Positions 1-9,598 of a stretch of DNA of 48,054 nucleotides are shown here, piece after piece. Every line of letters begins with the position of its first letter. Within the stretch, counting starts at the first letter, position 1. The notes under the pieces were generated by a model. That model was given only the letters and a program-made list of their open reading frames with translations. It had not been told where the DNA came from and did not search any database. Both the position numbers and the translations under genes were made by a program. The DNA is from Caloramator proteoclasticus DSM 10124 (GTDB taxonomy: Bacteria > Bacillota > Clostridia > Clostridiales > Caloramatoraceae), in assembly GCF_900129265.1 (NCBI RefSeq), contig NZ_FQVG01000013.1:1-48054 (forward strand), written 5' to 3'.

Positions 1-19
1 ATAAAGGAGGAGAAGAGAA

Positions 20-1222
20 ATGGCAAAGGCACATTTTGAGAGAACCAAGCCACACGTAAACATAGGAACAATAGGACACGTAGACCACGGTAAGACAACA
101 TTAACAGCAGCAATAACAACAGTATTAGCTCAATACGGAAGAGCACAAGCAACAAAGTATGACGAAATAGATAAGGCACCAGAAGAAAAGGAAAGAGGAA
201 TAACAATCAACACAGCACACGTTGAATACGAAACAGAAACAAGACACTATGCACACGTTGACTGTCCAGGACACGCTGACTACGTAAAGAACATGATAAC
301 AGGAGCAGCACAAATGGACGGAGCAATCCTTGTAGTTAGTGCAGCAGATGGTCCAATGCCACAAACAAGAGAGCACATACTACTTGCAAGACAAGTTGGT
401 GTTCCATACATTGTAGTATTCCTAAACAAGGCAGATATGGTAGATGACCCAGAACTAATCGACCTTGTAGAAATGGAAATCAGAGACCTACTAAACGAAT
501 ATGAATTCCCAGGAGATGACACTCCAATCGTAGTAGGATCAGCACTACAAGCACTTGAATGTGGATGTGGAAAGCCAGAATGTCAATGGTGTGGAAAGAT
601 ATTAGAGCTAATGAACACAGTAGATAGCTACATTCCAACACCAGAAAGAGATAGAGATAAGCCATTCCTAATGCCAGTAGAAGACGTATTCACAATAACA
701 GGAAGAGGAACAGTTGCAACTGGTAGAGTAGAAAGAGGAGTACTAAAGGTAGGAGACGAAGTAGAAATCGTAGGACTATCAGATGAAAAGAAGAAGACAG
801 TAGTAACTGGAGTAGAAATGTTCAGAAAGATACTTGATATGGCAGAAGCAGGAGACAACATAGGAGCACTTCTAAGAGGTGTAACAAGAGACGAAATAGA
901 AAGAGGTCAAGTACTTGCAAAGCCAGGATCAGTAAATCCACACAAGAAGTTTGAAGGTCAAGTATACGTATTAAAGAAAGAAGAAGGTGGAAGACATACT
1001 CCATTCTTCAACGGATACAGACCACAATTCTACTTCAGAACAACAGACGTTACAGGTTCAATTAAGCTACCAGAAGGCGTTGAAATGTGTATGCCAGGAG
1101 ACCACATCAACATGGAAGTTGAACTAATCACTCCAATCGCTATGGAAGAAGGATTAAGATTCGCTATCCGTGAAGGTGGAAGAACTGTAGGTGCTGGTGT
1201 TGTTGCTAAGATTTTTGAATAA
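20..1222 (+). CDS. tuf: Elongation factor Tu
   Basis: This GTPase delivers aminoacyl-tRNA to the ribosomal A site in the cytoplasm. The 400-residue product has the P-loop GHVDHGKT at residues 19-26, DCPGH at 82-86, NKAD at 137-140 and GSAL at 174-177, followed by complete beta-barrel domains II and III ending in [10 protein letters not shown]. The start is the ATG preceded by AAAGGAGG at 4-11. Between the G domain and domain II, where E. coli EF-Tu has a short linker, residues 181-195 carry four cysteines (C182, C184, C189, C192) that look like a metal knuckle. The gene is followed by a clear terminator, so it is transcribed apart from the S10 operon; its upstream context (usually fusA) lies outside the window. 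Identification is certain; the cysteine-site function is inference. Confidence 0.99.
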   Translation: MAKAHFERTKPHVNIGTIGHVDHGKTTLTAAITTVLAQYGRAQATKYDEIDKAPEEKERGITINTAHVEYETETRHYAHVDCPGHADYVKNMITGAAQMDGAILVVSAADGPMPQTREHILLARQVGVPYIVVFLNKADMVDDPELIDLVEMEIRDLLNEYEFPGDDTPIVVGSALQALECGCGKPECQWCGKILELMNTVDSYIPTPERDRDKPFLMPVEDVFTITGRGTVATGRVERGVLKVGDEVEIVGLSDEKKKTVVTGVEMFRKILDMAEAGDNIGALLRGVTRDEIERGQVLAKPGSVNPHKKFEGQVYVLKKEEGGRHTPFFNGYRPQFYFRTTDVTGSIKLPEGVEMCMPGDHINMEVELITPIAMEEGLRFAIREGGRTVGAGVVAKIFE

Positions 1223-1226
1223 TTAA

Positions 1227-1260
1227 AATTAGGGCGACGTTAAGTCGCCCTAAATTATGA
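1227..1260 (+). terminator. Terminator after tuf
   Basis: An 8-bp perfect stem AGGGCGAC (1231-1238) / GTCGCCCT (1244-1251) with a 5-nt loop lies 8 nt after the tuf stop codon. The T-run is short (AAATTATG), so termination may be incomplete, but the position and strong G+C stem fit an intrinsic terminator. Confidence 0.8.
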
Positions 1261-1293
1261 AAAAAATACTAATAAAAAAATAAAATAAAGGTA

Positions 1294-1322
1294 TTGTCAA
1301 ATCACAAATTATATTGTAAAAT
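1294..1322 (+). promoter_or_regulatory. Sigma-A promoter of the S10 operon
   Basis: TTGTCA at 1294-1299 and TAAAAT at 1317-1322 are separated by exactly 17 bp, a near-consensus housekeeping promoter. It lies between the tuf terminator and rpsJ and places the transcription start near 1329, leaving a leader of about 200 nt. Confidence 0.8.
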
Positions 1323-1329
1323 ATAAGAG

Positions 1330-1529
1330 TTGTGAAGTGTCAAGCTGCGATGACGCAAGAGGTTGCCGGAAACGGGGAATTCTTGCCGAGTATGTCCAGA
1401 TCTTGAATCGGGCGACGAGGTTGTGTGTAAATTTACGGGGAAAATTAAGAAACACCCGGTATAGTGTACACAATAACCGTTGTCGTGCGTAGAAAAATCA
1501 AAGCGTGCGATGAAAAGGAGGGTAAGATT
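1330..1529 (+). ncRNA. Structured leader of the S10 operon
   Basis: This untranslated stretch is far more G+C-rich than other gaps here and can fold. A 5' domain pairs GCAAGA (1355-1360) with TCTTGC (1381-1386) around an inner CCG-GAAA-CGG hairpin (1366-1375) with a GNRA-type tetraloop. A 3' domain pairs CGAC/GTCG (1413-1416, 1482-1485), GGTT/AACC (1419-1422, 1475-1478) and GTGTA/TACAC (1425-1429, 1467-1471), closing on a G-rich/C-rich apical stem. In E. coli the S10 leader is bound by L4 for autoregulation; whether this unrelated-looking leader binds L4 or another ribosomal protein is inference. There is no obvious intrinsic terminator before rpsJ. Confidence 0.6.
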
Positions 1530-1838
1530 ATGGCAAAGCAAAAAATAAGAATCAAATTAAAGGCATTTGATCACAATCTATTAGATGCATCAGCTCAAAA
1601 GATAGTTGAAACTGCAAAGAAGACTGGAGCACAAGTTTCAGGTCCAGTACCACTACCAACTGAAAAGGATGTAGTAACAATTCTAAGAGCAGTACACAAG
1701 TACAAGGATTCAAGAGAACAATTTGAAATAAGAACTCATAAGAGACTAATTGATATTACAAACCCAACTCAAAAGACAGTTGATTCACTTATGAGACTTG
1801 ACCTACCAGCAGGTGTTGATATCGAAATAAAGCTATAA
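1530..1838 (+). CDS. rpsJ: 30S ribosomal protein S10 (uS10)
   Basis: First gene of the S10 operon; S10 sits in the 30S head and also acts in antitermination as NusE. The product has 102 residues, the usual length, beginning [13 protein letters not shown] and containing the conserved GPVPLPT and RTHKRLIDI segments. An upstream in-frame ATG at 1464 would add 22 residues encoded by the leader, which do not belong to the family. The ATG at 1530 is preceded by AAAAGGAGG at 1513-1521 and is the right start. A small GAATGC-GTTC-GCATTC hairpin lies in the gap to rplC. Confidence 0.98.
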   Translation: MAKQKIRIKLKAFDHNLLDASAQKIVETAKKTGAQVSGPVPLPTEKDVVTILRAVHKYKDSREQFEIRTHKRLIDITNPTQKTVDSLMRLDLPAGVDIEIKL

Positions 1839-1851
1839 TATGAACTATTAT

Positions 1852-1867
1852 GAATGCGTTCGCATTC
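1852..1867 (+). other. Intercistronic hairpin rpsJ-rplC
   Basis: GAATGC (1852-1857), a GTTC loop and GCATTC (1862-1867) form a perfect 6-bp hairpin in the 56-nt gap. There is no T-run, so it is not a terminator. It may be an RNA processing or stability element. Confidence 0.5.
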
Positions 1868-1894
1868 CGCTGATAAGTTTAGGAGGTGTAGAGG

Positions 1895-2524
1895 ATGAAA
1901 AAGGCAATATTAGGTAGAAAGCTTGGAATGACTCAAATATTTGATGAGAACGGAAGAGTAATTCCTGTTACAGTAATAAAGGCTGGTCCATGTTTTGTTG
2001 TTCAAAAGAAGACTGTGGATACAGACGGATACAATTCAATTCAAGTAGGTTTTGAAGAAATAAGAGAAAAGCTTGTTAATAAGCCAATGAAGGGACATTT
2101 TGAAAAGGCAAATCTTAAGCCACTAAGATTTGTTAAGGAATTCAGATTAGAAGATGTTTCAGCATACGAAGTAGGAAGCGAAATTAAAGCTGACGTATTC
2201 GCGGCTGGAGATAAGGTTGATGTTACAGGAACATCAAAGGGTAAAGGATTCCAAGGTGTTATAAAGAGATGGAATGCTAACAGAGGACCAATGAGCCACG
2301 GTTCAAAGTATCATAGAGCGGTAGGTTCAATGGGTGCTTCATCTGACCCATCAAGAACATTCAAAGGAAAGAAAATGCCTGGACATATGGGCGCAAGAAA
2401 GTCAACTATGCTAAACCTACAAGTTGTTAAGGTTGATGCAGAAAGAAACCTAATTCTTGTTAAGGGTGCAGTACCAGGACCAAAGAAGGGTCTAGTAATT
2501 ATAAGAGATTCAGTTAAGGCTTGA
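1895..2524 (+). CDS. rplC: 50S ribosomal protein L3 (uL3)
   Basis: L3 binds 23S rRNA early in 50S assembly and its loop reaches toward the peptidyl transferase centre. The 209-residue product has normal bacterial length and the family signatures [11 protein letters not shown] near the N-terminus, [10 protein letters not shown] in the centre, and the [12 protein letters not shown] and [12 protein letters not shown] loops. The start ATG follows AGGAGGTG at 1881-1888. The gene is second in the S10 operon and is spaced 24 nt from rplD. Confidence 0.98.
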   Translation: MKKAILGRKLGMTQIFDENGRVIPVTVIKAGPCFVVQKKTVDTDGYNSIQVGFEEIREKLVNKPMKGHFEKANLKPLRFVKEFRLEDVSAYEVGSEIKADVFAAGDKVDVTGTSKGKGFQGVIKRWNANRGPMSHGSKYHRAVGSMGASSDPSRTFKGKKMPGHMGARKSTMLNLQVVKVDAERNLILVKGAVPGPKKGLVIIRDSVKA

Positions 2525-2548
2525 TTCTAAAGGAAAGGAGGAATAACG

Positions 2549-3169
2549 ATGCCTAAGGTAGATTTATATAATATGAACGCTGAGAAGGTTGGAGAAATCG
2601 AACTTTCAGATGCAGTATTTGGAGTTGAAATAAATCCATATGTTATGCATCAAGTTGTAAAGATGCAACTTGCAAACAAGAGACAAGGAACACAATCAGC
2701 ATTAACAAGAGCAGAAGTTTCTGGTGGTGGAATAAAGCCATGGAGACAAAAGGGAACAGGTAGAGCAAGACAAGGTTCTATAAGAGCTCCACAATGGACA
2801 CATGGTGGTATTGTATTTGCTCCAAAGCCAAGAGATTACAGCTTTACAGTTCCAAAGAAGGTAAAGAGACTTGCATTAAAGTCAGCTCTTTCATCAAAAG
2901 TTGTTGACAACAACATAATAGTGCTTGATGAACTTAAGTTAGATGCTCCAAAGACAAAGACAATAGTTGAAATGTTAAAGAAGTTCGATGCAAAGAAGAC
3001 TTTAATAGTTGTTAAGGAATCAGATGAAGTAATCTACAAGTCAGTTAGAAATATAGAAAATGCACATGTTATACCAGTAAACAATATAAATGTTTACGAT
3101 CTATTAAAGTATGAGAAGCTAATAATAACTAAGGATGCCGCTTCTAAAGTGGAGGAGGTGTATGCATAA
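2549..3169 (+). CDS. rplD: 50S ribosomal protein L4 (uL4)
   Basis: L4 is an early-assembly 50S protein whose long loop lines the exit tunnel; in E. coli it also represses the S10 operon. The 206-residue product contains the loop sequence [20 protein letters not shown] and a normal globular domain. Start ATG follows AAGGAGGAATAACG. Its TAA stop shares one base with the ATG of rplW (TAATG), so the two are translationally coupled. The regulatory role in this organism is unproven. Confidence 0.98.
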   Translation: MPKVDLYNMNAEKVGEIELSDAVFGVEINPYVMHQVVKMQLANKRQGTQSALTRAEVSGGGIKPWRQKGTGRARQGSIRAPQWTHGGIVFAPKPRDYSFTVPKKVKRLALKSALSSKVVDNNIIVLDELKLDAPKTKTIVEMLKKFDAKKTLIVVKESDEVIYKSVRNIENAHVIPVNNINVYDLLKYEKLIITKDAASKVEEVYA

Positions 3170-3468
3170 TGAAGCTAACAAGCTATGATATAATAAGAAG
3201 ACCAGTAATAACTGAAAAGACAATGGCTCAAATGGCAAACAGACAATACACCTTCATGGTACATGTAGATGCAAACAAGTCAATGATAAAGAGAGCAGTA
3301 GAAGAAGTTTTTGGAGTTAAGGTTGAAGATGTAAAGACTCAAAACTACGAAGGAAAGACAAAGAGAGTAGGAATGAATGTTGGTAAGAGACCAAGCTTCA
3401 AAAAAGCAATAGTTAAGCTTACTGCAGATAGCAAAGCAATTGAATTCTTTGAAGGATTTAATGCGTAA
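3169..3468 (+). CDS. rplW: 50S ribosomal protein L23 (uL23)
   Basis: L23 lies at the tunnel exit and is a docking site for trigger factor and SRP. The product has 99 residues, with [13 protein letters not shown] at the N-terminus and the extended loop [18 protein letters not shown]. Its ribosome binding site (GGAGGTG, 3152-3158) lies inside the end of rplD, and the start ATG overlaps the rplD stop by one base. A 63-nt gap containing a TGGCA-GGAC-TGCCA hairpin (3493-3506) separates it from rplB. Confidence 0.97.
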   Translation: MKLTSYDIIRRPVITEKTMAQMANRQYTFMVHVDANKSMIKRAVEEVFGVKVEDVKTQNYEGKTKRVGMNVGKRPSFKKAIVKLTADSKAIEFFEGFNA

Positions 3469-3531
3469 TTGATATAGATATTTTGGCGCTATTGGCAGGA
3501 CTGCCAGATAAGCTGTAAAGGAGGGTTAGCA

Positions 3532-4359
3532 ATGGGAATTAAAAAGTTTAAGCCAACTACGCCTGGTAGAAGAAATATGACTGGGCTTTCATTTGAAGAA
3601 ATAACAAAGAAAGAACCTGAAAAGTCATTGGTTATAACACTTAAGAAGCATTCAGGAAGAAATAGCTACGGAAGAATAACTGTACGTCACAGAGGTGGCG
3701 GATACAAGATAAAGTACAGAATAATTGACTTCAAGAGAGATAAGGATGGTATTCCAGCAAAGGTAACTGCTATAGAATACGATCCAAATAGAACAGCTAA
3801 CATAGCACTTCTTACTTATGCAGATGGAGAAAAGAGATATATACTTGCTCCAAATGGTTTATCAGTAGGCGATACAGTAATGTCAGGTGAAAATGCTGAC
3901 ATTAAAGTAGGAAATGCTCTAAAGCTTAAGGACATTCCAGTAGGTACAATGATACACAACATAGAATTAAATCCAGGAAAAGGTGGTCAGTTAGTAAGAG
4001 CAGCTGGTGCAGCAGCTCAGCTAATGGCTAAGGAAGGTAAGTACGCACAAGTAAGACTACCATCCGGAGAAGTTAGATTAGTAAGACTTGAATGCAAAGC
4101 TACAATTGGTGTTGTAGGTAATGCAGAACACGAACTAGTTATAATAGGTAAAGCAGGTAGAAAGAGACATATGGGTATCAGACCTACAGTTAGAGGTTCT
4201 GTTATGAACCCAGTTGACCACCCACACGGTGGTGGTGAAGGTAAGTCACCAATAGGACGTCCATCACCTGTTACTCCATGGGGTAAACCAACTCTTGGAT
4301 ATAAGACTAGAAAGCATAAGAAGTATTCAGATAAATTAATAGTAAAGAGAAGAAAGTAA
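3532..4359 (+). CDS. rplB: 50S ribosomal protein L2 (uL2)
   Basis: L2 is a primary 23S rRNA binding protein needed for subunit joining and peptidyl transferase function. The 275-residue product is of standard length and shows [27 protein letters not shown] and the highly conserved C-terminal [20 protein letters not shown], including the histidine of the PVDHPHGGG stretch. The start follows AAAGGAGGG at 3518-3526. A 10-bp hairpin lies in the gap to rpsS. Confidence 0.99.
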   Translation: MGIKKFKPTTPGRRNMTGLSFEEITKKEPEKSLVITLKKHSGRNSYGRITVRHRGGGYKIKYRIIDFKRDKDGIPAKVTAIEYDPNRTANIALLTYADGEKRYILAPNGLSVGDTVMSGENADIKVGNALKLKDIPVGTMIHNIELNPGKGGQLVRAAGAAAQLMAKEGKYAQVRLPSGEVRLVRLECKATIGVVGNAEHELVIIGKAGRKRHMGIRPTVRGSVMNPVDHPHGGGEGKSPIGRPSPVTPWGKPTLGYKTRKHKKYSDKLIVKRRK

Positions 4360-4364
4360 TATAA

Positions 4365-4387
4365 GGGGCAGGGCTAAGCTCTGCTTC
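4365..4387 (+). other. Intercistronic hairpin rplB-rpsS
   Basis: GGGGCAGGGC (4365-4374) pairs with GCTCTGCTTC (4378-4387) over 10 bp, including three G-U pairs, around a TAA loop. No T-run follows, so it is unlikely to stop transcription. A role in mRNA processing or stability is possible. Confidence 0.5.
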
Positions 4388-4424
4388 CTAATGTTAACTT
4401 ATGCGAAGGGAGGCACGAATTAAC

Positions 4425-4706
4425 ATGGGTAGATCATTAAAAAAAGGTCCATTTGTTGAAGAAAGACTTTTCAAAAGAATACTTGAAATGAACAAGAATG
4501 GTGAAAAGAAGGTTATAAAGACTTGGTCAAGAAGTTCAACAATATTCCCACAAATGGTTGGACACACTATAGCTGTATATGATGGAAAGAAGCACGTTCC
4601 AGTTTATATTACAGAAGATATGGTAGGACATAAGCTTGGGGAATTTGCACCAACAAGAACTTACAGAGGCCATGATGACACAGAAAAGAAATCAAAAGTT
4701 AGATAA
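4425..4706 (+). CDS. rpsS: 30S ribosomal protein S19 (uS19)
   Basis: S19 forms part of the 30S head and contacts S13 and tRNA. The 93-residue product begins [16 protein letters not shown] and contains the signature [16 protein letters not shown]. An in-frame ATG at 4401 would add eight non-family residues, but the AAGGGAGG site at 4406-4413 lies downstream of it, so the ATG at 4425 is the start. The gene is followed after 18 nt by rplV. Confidence 0.98.
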   Translation: MGRSLKKGPFVEERLFKRILEMNKNGEKKVIKTWSRSSTIFPQMVGHTIAVYDGKKHVPVYITEDMVGHKLGEFAPTRTYRGHDDTEKKSKVR

Positions 4707-4724
4707 TGAAGGGAGGGCGCATTC

Positions 4725-5060
4725 ATGGAAGCAAGAGCACATGCAAGATATATAAGAATGTCTCCAAGAAAAATAAAGGTTGTTCTTGACCTAATAAGAG
4801 GCAAGAAGGTTAATGAGGCTTTAGCAATACTAAAGCATACTCCAAGGGCAGCAGCACCTGTTGTAGAAAAGCTACTTAAGTCAGCTATAGCAAACGCTGA
4901 AAACAATCACAATATGGATGTAAACAAGTTATTTGTTGCAGAAACATATGCAAATCAAGGGCCAACACTAAAGAGATTTAGACCAAGAGCTCAAGGAAGA
5001 GCTTACAGAATAAGAAAAAGAACAAGCCATATAACTATGGTATTAAAAGAAAGAGCATAA
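4725..5060 (+). CDS. rplV: 50S ribosomal protein L22 (uL22)
   Basis: L22 contacts all 23S rRNA domains and its beta hairpin lines the exit tunnel constriction, where macrolide-resistance mutations occur. The 111-residue product shows [20 protein letters not shown] near the N-terminus and the hairpin [19 protein letters not shown]. The length is normal and the start ATG follows GAAGGGAGG. The gene lies in standard S10 operon order. Confidence 0.98.
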   Translation: MEARAHARYIRMSPRKIKVVLDLIRGKKVNEALAILKHTPRAAAPVVEKLLKSAIANAENNHNMDVNKLFVAETYANQGPTLKRFRPRAQGRAYRIRKRTSHITMVLKERA

Positions 5061-5085
5061 AGCATAACCAGAAGGAGGGTTAATA

Positions 5086-5760
5086 GTGGGACAAAAAGTA
5101 AATCCACATGGATTAAGAGTTGGAGTTATTAAAGACTGGGATGCTAAATGGTATGCAAATGATAAGGATTTTGCAGACTTACTAATAGAAGATAACAAGA
5201 TAAGAGAATTTATAAAGAATAAGCTATATGCTGCAGGAATATCAAGAGTTGTTATAGAAAGAAAAGCAAATAAGTCAGTAAAGATAAACATCCACACTGC
5301 TAAGCCAGGTATAGTAATCGGAAAAGGCGGTCAAGGTGTAGAAGATCTTAAGAATGAAATAGCTAAGATGACTGGAAAGAATATACTTATAAACATAGTT
5401 GAAATAAAGAATCCAGAAATAGATGCACAACTTGTTGCTGAAAATATAGCTGCTCAAATCGAAAAGAGAGTTTCATTTAGAAGAGCAATGAAGCAAGCTA
5501 TATCAAGAGCAATGAAGTTCAACATAAAGGGTATAAAGACTGCTGTTTCAGGAAGACTTGGTGGAGCTGAAATGGCAAGAACAGAAAGATATCATGAAGG
5601 AACTATTCCACTACAAACTTTAAGAGCGGATATAGATTATGGATTTGCAGAAGCTCACACAACTTACGGGAAAATAGGTGTTAAGGTTTGGATATATAAG
5701 GGAGAAGTTCTTGGAAAGAAAAAGGAAGTTATAGAAACTGAAGAAGCTGCGAACAACTAA
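5086..5760 (+). CDS. rpsC: 30S ribosomal protein S3 (uS3)
   Basis: S3 lies at the mRNA entry site of the 30S subunit and contributes to helicase activity. The 224-residue product starts with GTG at 5086, 5 nt after AAGGAGGG, and reads [17 protein letters not shown] domain is visible at [14 protein letters not shown], and the C-terminal domain contains [13 protein letters not shown]. The length is typical of Clostridia. No upstream ATG competes. Confidence 0.98.
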   Translation: MGQKVNPHGLRVGVIKDWDAKWYANDKDFADLLIEDNKIREFIKNKLYAAGISRVVIERKANKSVKINIHTAKPGIVIGKGGQGVEDLKNEIAKMTGKNILINIVEIKNPEIDAQLVAENIAAQIEKRVSFRRAMKQAISRAMKFNIKGIKTAVSGRLGGAEMARTERYHEGTIPLQTLRADIDYGFAEAHTTYGKIGVKVWIYKGEVLGKKKEVIETEEAANN

Positions 5761-5784
5761 TGTAACGGGAAGGAGGAAAATACC

Positions 5785-6225
5785 ATGTTAATGCCTAAGA
5801 GAGTTAAGCATCGTAAGGTGCAACGTGGAAGAATAAAAGGAAAGGCTACAAGAGGTAACTTTATAGCATATGGAGATTATGCTATAATGGCAACAGAAGC
5901 GGGTTGGATAACAAGCAATCAAATAGAAGCTGCCAGAATAGCAATAAACAGATATATAAGAAGAGGCGGAAAGCTTTGGATAAAGATATTCCCAGATAAG
6001 CCAATAACAAAGAAACCAGCTGAAACTCGTATGGGTTCAGGTAAGGGTTCACCAGAATACTGGGTAGCAGTAGTTAAGCCAGGTAGAGTTCTATTCGAAT
6101 TATCAGGGGTTGCAGAAGAAGTTGCAAGAGAAGCAATGAGACTTGCTTCACACAAGCTTCCTGTAAAAACTAAGTTTGTTACAAGAAGAGACTTCGAGAT
6201 GGGTGGTGAAGTAAATGAAGGCTAA
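5785..6225 (+). CDS. rplP: 50S ribosomal protein L16 (uL16)
   Basis: L16 supports A-site tRNA binding in the 50S subunit. The 146-residue product begins [15 protein letters not shown] and contains the loop [21 protein letters not shown], which surrounds the arginine that is hydroxylated in some bacteria. The SD AAGGAGG lies at 5770-5776. A second ATG two codons later is possible, but MLMPKR is the usual N-terminus in this group. The 3' end overlaps rpmC by 11 bp, indicating translational coupling. Confidence 0.98.
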   Translation: MLMPKRVKHRKVQRGRIKGKATRGNFIAYGDYAIMATEAGWITSNQIEAARIAINRYIRRGGKLWIKIFPDKPITKKPAETRMGSGKGSPEYWVAVVKPGRVLFELSGVAEEVAREAMRLASHKLPVKTKFVTRRDFEMGGEVNEG

Positions 6226-6427
6226 TGAGTTAAAGGCACTACGTGAAAGCAATCTTCAAGAATTAAATAAAAAGGTTATGGATTTAAAAGCTGAACTTTT
6301 CAATTTAAGATTCCAACTTGCCACAGGACAGCTTGAAAATCCAATGAGAATAAGAGAAGTTAAGAAATCAATCGCTCAACTTAAGACAATAATAAGAGAG
6401 AAAGAACTAGTAGAAGCAAATAAATAA
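6215..6427 (+). CDS. rpmC: 50S ribosomal protein L29 (uL29)
   Basis: L29 is a small helical 50S protein near the tunnel exit. The 70-residue product is two helices with the signature [20 protein letters not shown] and the conserved IRxxKKxIA pattern. Its start lies inside the end of rplP (11-bp overlap), with the in-gene sequence GGGTGG acting as the probable SD. It is followed by rpsQ after 18 nt. Confidence 0.97.
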   Translation: MKANELKALRESNLQELNKKVMDLKAELFNLRFQLATGQLENPMRIREVKKSIAQLKTIIREKELVEANK

Positions 6428-6445
6428 TGAAGGGAGGTACTTCCT

Positions 6446-6700
6446 GTGGAAAGAGGACTAAGAAAGGTTAGAATAGGTAAAGTTGTATCTGATAAGATGC
6501 AAAAGACAATAGTAGTTGCTGTTGAAGATAAAGTACGTCACCCATTATACGGAAAGACTGTTAATAGAACAAAGAAATTCAAGGCACACGATGAAAACAA
6601 TGAAGCTAAAATCGGTGATATCGTAAAGATAATGGAAACAAGACCATTAAGCAAGGATAAGAGATGGAGACTTGTTGAAATAGTTGAAAGAGCAAAATAA
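6446..6700 (+). CDS. rpsQ: 30S ribosomal protein S17 (uS17)
   Basis: S17 is a primary 16S rRNA binder with an OB fold. The 84-residue product starts with GTG at 6446, preceded by AAGGGAGG at 6430-6437, and reads [39 protein letters not shown] and the C-terminal [20 protein letters not shown] are family signatures. The length is normal. Confidence 0.97.
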   Translation: MERGLRKVRIGKVVSDKMQKTIVVAVEDKVRHPLYGKTVNRTKKFKAHDENNEAKIGDIVKIMETRPLSKDKRWRLVEIVERAK

Positions 6701-6725
6701 TTGGTTGTGAAAGGAGGGCTTTTAT

Positions 6726-7094
6726 ATGATTCAGCAACAAACCATACTAAAGGTTGCAGATAACTCTGGCGCTAAGGAAATTATGTGTATCAGAGTATTA
6801 GGTGGTTCAAAGAGAAAGTATGGAAATATAGGAGATATAATAGTTGCTAGCGTTAAAAGTGCAACACCCGGAGGTGTTGTTAAAAAGGGAGACGTTGTTA
6901 AGGCAGTTATCGTAAGATCAGTAAAAGGAACAAGAAGACCAGATGGTTCATATATAAGATTTGATGAAAACGCAGCTGTTATAATAAAGGATGACAAAAC
7001 ACCAAGAGGAACAAGAATTTTTGGACCAGTTGCAAGGGAATTAAGAGATAAGGAATTTACAAAGATACTATCACTTGCACCAGAAGTTCTATAA
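6726..7094 (+). CDS. rplN: 50S ribosomal protein L14 (uL14)
   Basis: L14 is at the subunit interface and is the binding site for the silencing factor RsfS. The 122-residue product is full length, starting [20 protein letters not shown] and containing [15 protein letters not shown] and [14 protein letters not shown]. The start ATG follows AAAGGAGGGC. The first gene of what is classically the L14/spc group; no separate promoter is apparent in the 25-nt gap. Confidence 0.98.
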   Translation: MIQQQTILKVADNSGAKEIMCIRVLGGSKRKYGNIGDIIVASVKSATPGGVVKKGDVVKAVIVRSVKGTRRPDGSYIRFDENAAVIIKDDKTPRGTRIFGPVARELRDKEFTKILSLAPEVL

Positions 7095-7112
7095 TGCAAG
7101 GAGGTGGCTGAA

Positions 7113-7436
7113 GTGACAATGCCTAAGGTACATGTAAAAAGAGGAGACACAGTTGTTGTAATAGCAGGAAAAGATAAGGGTAAGGTAGGAGAAGTTCTAA
7201 AGGTTCTACCAAAGAAGAATAGAGTAATAGTTAAAGGTGTTAACATGATTTCAAAGCATGTTAAGCCAAGTATGGCAAATAGAGAAGGCGGAATAATAAA
7301 GACAGAAGGAACAATACATGCATCAAATGTTATGCTTTACTGCACAAAGTGCAATAAGGCAACAAGAGTAGCATACAAGTTCTTAGAAGACGGAACAAAG
7401 GTAAGAGTATGCAAGAAGTGCAATGAGACTTTCTAA
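7113..7436 (+). CDS. rplX: 50S ribosomal protein L24 (uL24), zinc-ribbon form
   Basis: L24 starts 50S assembly. A KOW motif is visible in [21 protein letters not shown]. The 107-residue product carries a C-terminal zinc ribbon made of CTKC and CKKC separated by about 20 residues, the cysteine-containing form of the protein. An upstream GTG at 7104 overlaps the AAGGAGG site (7098-7104) and cannot serve. GTG at 7113 has an 8-nt spacing and is chosen; ATG at 7119 is the alternative and would remove only two residues. Confidence 0.95.
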   Translation: MTMPKVHVKRGDTVVVIAGKDKGKVGEVLKVLPKKNRVIVKGVNMISKHVKPSMANREGGIIKTEGTIHASNVMLYCTKCNKATRVAYKFLEDGTKVRVCKKCNETF

Positions 7437-7457
7437 TCCTGAAAGGAGGTACACTAG

Positions 7458-8000
7458 ATGATTCCAAGACTTAAGGAAAAGTATGAGAAAGAAGTGGTAC
7501 CAGCATTACGCGAAAAGTTTGGATATAAGAGCATAATGGAAGTACCAAAAATAGAAAAAATCGTTATCAATATGGGTGTTGGTGACGCTAAGGATAATTC
7601 AAAACTATTAGATGCGGCTGTAAATGATTTAACTCTTATAACAGGACAAAAGGCTGTTGTTACAAGAGCAAAGAAATCAATAGCTAATTTCAAGTTAAGA
7701 CAAGGAATGCCAATCGGATGCAAGGTAACTTTAAGAGGAGCAAAGATGTATGAATTTGCAGATAAACTATTCAACGTTGCTCTTCCAAGAGTTAGAGATT
7801 TCAAGGGAGTTTCAAACAAGGCATTCGATGGTAGAGGAAACTACACATTAGGAGTTAAGGAACAATTAATATTCCCAGAAATAGAATATGATAAGGTAGA
7901 AAAGCTAAGAGGAATGGATATCGTGTTTGTAACTACTGCAAAGACTGACGAAGAAGCAAGAGAATTACTAAGACTTCTTGGAATGCCATTCGCTCAATAA
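7458..8000 (+). CDS. rplE: 50S ribosomal protein L5 (uL5)
   Basis: L5 binds 5S rRNA and contacts the P-site tRNA. The 180-residue product is of family length and has [20 protein letters not shown] at the N-terminus, [31 protein letters not shown] and [18 protein letters not shown]. The start follows AAAGGAGGT at 7442-7450. It is followed after 16 nt by the zinc-form rpsN. Confidence 0.98.
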   Translation: MIPRLKEKYEKEVVPALREKFGYKSIMEVPKIEKIVINMGVGDAKDNSKLLDAAVNDLTLITGQKAVVTRAKKSIANFKLRQGMPIGCKVTLRGAKMYEFADKLFNVALPRVRDFKGVSNKAFDGRGNYTLGVKEQLIFPEIEYDKVEKLRGMDIVFVTTAKTDEEARELLRLLGMPFAQ

Positions 8001-8016
8001 TAAAGGAGGGAAAACT

Positions 8017-8202
8017 GTGGCACGTAAAGCATTAGTTGAAAAGTGGAAGAGAGAACCTAAGTTCTCAACTAGAGCATATACAAGATGTAGAATATGTGGT
8101 AGACCACACGCAGTTCTTAGAAAGTACGGAATATGCAGAATTTGCTTTAGAGAATTAGCTTATAAGGGACAAATTCCAGGTTGTAAGAAGGCAAGCTGGT
8201 AA
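8017..8202 (+). CDS. rpsN: 30S ribosomal protein S14, zinc-binding type Z (uS14)
   Basis: S14 is a late-assembling 30S head protein. The 61-residue product is the short zinc form, with CRIC and CRIC pairs 12 residues apart and the C-terminal [11 protein letters not shown]. The start is GTG at 8017, 7 nt after AAGGAGGG. An open frame extending back to 8000 and into rplE gives residues unlike the family and is rejected. The presence of the zinc form here suggests that zinc-limited paralogs, if any, are elsewhere. Confidence 0.97.
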   Translation: MARKALVEKWKREPKFSTRAYTRCRICGRPHAVLRKYGICRICFRELAYKGQIPGCKKASW

Positions 8203-8227
8203 TGATAAATGAAAGGAGGCAGAAAAT

Positions 8228-8626
8228 ATGGTAATGACTGATCCAATTGCAGATATGCTAACTCGTATAAGAAACGCTAATATAGCAAGGAAAGACTTTG
8301 TTGAATTTCCTGCTTCAAAGATAAAGAAGGCAATAGCACAAATAATGTTAGAAGAAGGTTATATAGCTAACCTTGAAGAATATATGGACGGGTCAGTTCC
8401 AATGTTAAGAGTAACTCTTAAGTATGGACAAAACAGAGAAAGAGTTATAACTGGTGTTAGAAGAATATCAAAGCCAGGTCTAAGAGTTTATGCTCAAAAG
8501 GATAATATACCAAAGGTGCTTGGAGGATTAGGAACAGCTATTCTTTCAACATCAAAGGGAATAGTAACTGATAAGGTTGCAAGAAAAGAAGGAGTAGGCG
8601 GAGAAGTTATCTGTTATATATGGTAA
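8228..8626 (+). CDS. rpsH: 30S ribosomal protein S8 (uS8)
   Basis: S8 binds helix 21 of 16S rRNA; in E. coli it also represses the spc operon. The 132-residue product starts [18 protein letters not shown], preceded by AAAGGAGG at 8212-8219. The C-terminal signature [20 protein letters not shown] is present. The length is normal. An alternative ATG two codons later is possible but less well spaced from the SD. Confidence 0.98.
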   Translation: MVMTDPIADMLTRIRNANIARKDFVEFPASKIKKAIAQIMLEEGYIANLEEYMDGSVPMLRVTLKYGQNRERVITGVRRISKPGLRVYAQKDNIPKVLGGLGTAILSTSKGIVTDKVARKEGVGGEVICYIW

Positions 8627-8649
8627 TATAAACGAATGGAGGTGCAGTC

Positions 8650-9192
8650 ATGTCAAGAATAGGAAGATTACCTATTGCTGTTCCTCAAGGAGTAACTGTT
8701 ACAGTTGACGCAAACAACCTTGTAACAGTTAAAGGTCCAAAAGGAACTCTAACAAGGCAATTTAGCAAATTAATGAATATAAATGTTGAAGACGGCAAAG
8801 TTGTAGTAACAAGACCAAACGATGAAAAGAAATCAAGAGAACTACACGGTTTAACAAGAACACTAATTAACAATATGATAGTTGGTGTTACTCAAGGATA
8901 CCAAAAGGCACTTGAACTTGTAGGTGTAGGTTACAAGGTTCAAAAGCAAGGAAAGAAGCTTGTAATTAACGTTGGATACTCACATCCAGTTGAAATAGAA
9001 CCAGAAGAAGGAATTGAATTTGATGTACCAGCAGCTACACAAATAGTGGTTAAGGGTATAGATAAGGAATTAGTTGGTCAAGTAGCTGCAAGAATTAGAA
9101 GCGTAAGAGAACCAGAACCATACAAAGGAAAGGGAATCAAGTACGCTGACGAAGTGATTAGACGTAAGGAAGGTAAGACAGGTAAGAAATAA
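8650..9192 (+). CDS. rplF: 50S ribosomal protein L6 (uL6)
   Basis: L6 lies near the sarcin-ricin loop and the factor-binding site. The 180-residue product starts [17 protein letters not shown] and shows the paired L6 domains plus the conserved C-terminal motif [20 protein letters not shown]. The length is standard. The start follows GGAGGTG at 8639-8645, and the order rpsH-rplF-rplR is canonical. Confidence 0.98.
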   Translation: MSRIGRLPIAVPQGVTVTVDANNLVTVKGPKGTLTRQFSKLMNINVEDGKVVVTRPNDEKKSRELHGLTRTLINNMIVGVTQGYQKALELVGVGYKVQKQGKKLVINVGYSHPVEIEPEEGIEFDVPAATQIVVKGIDKELVGQVAARIRSVREPEPYKGKGIKYADEVIRRKEGKTGKK

Positions 9193-9210
9193 TAGAAGGG
9201 AGTGAGCTAA

Positions 9211-9579
9211 ATGTTAAATAAGCCATCCAGAAGCGAACAAAGGGAAAAGAGACACCTAAGAGTTCGTAAGAAGGTTTATGGTACTGCAGAAAGACCAAGA
9301 TTAAATGTATATAGAAGTGAAAAGCATATATATGCACAAATTATAAATGATGAAATGGGAGTAACACTTGTTGCAGCTTCATCATTAGATAAAGAACTTA
9401 AAGGAAAGCTTGCGTGTGGTAGCAACAAAGAAGCAGCAAGAGTAGTAGGTGAACTTGTTGCAAAAAGAGCATTAGAAAAGGGAATTAAGAAGGTTGTATT
9501 TGACAGAGGCGGATATATATATCATGGTAGAGTTAAGGAACTTGCAGAAGCTGCAAGAGAAGCAGGCCTTGACTTCTAA
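9211..9579 (+). CDS. rplR: 50S ribosomal protein L18 (uL18)
   Basis: L18 binds 5S rRNA together with L5. The 122-residue product has the N-terminal basic segment [16 protein letters not shown], the core [17 protein letters not shown], and the C-terminal [20 protein letters not shown], all diagnostic. The start ATG follows GAAGGGAGTG. It has normal length and lies between rplF and rpsE as expected. Confidence 0.98.
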   Translation: MLNKPSRSEQREKRHLRVRKKVYGTAERPRLNVYRSEKHIYAQIINDEMGVTLVAASSLDKELKGKLACGSNKEAARVVGELVAKRALEKGIKKVVFDRGGYIYHGRVKELAEAAREAGLDF

Positions 9580-9598
9580 TTGAGAAGGAGGGAAATAG

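Noticed and set aside
1464-1529. N-terminal extension of S10
   Set aside because: The upstream ATG lies in the structured leader and the ribosome site is next to the ATG at 1530.
6731-7246. 171-codon open frame on the minus strand
   Set aside because: It is antisense to rplN and rplX, lacks a ribosome site, and its composition (Thr/Ser/Leu-rich) is that of a shadow frame.
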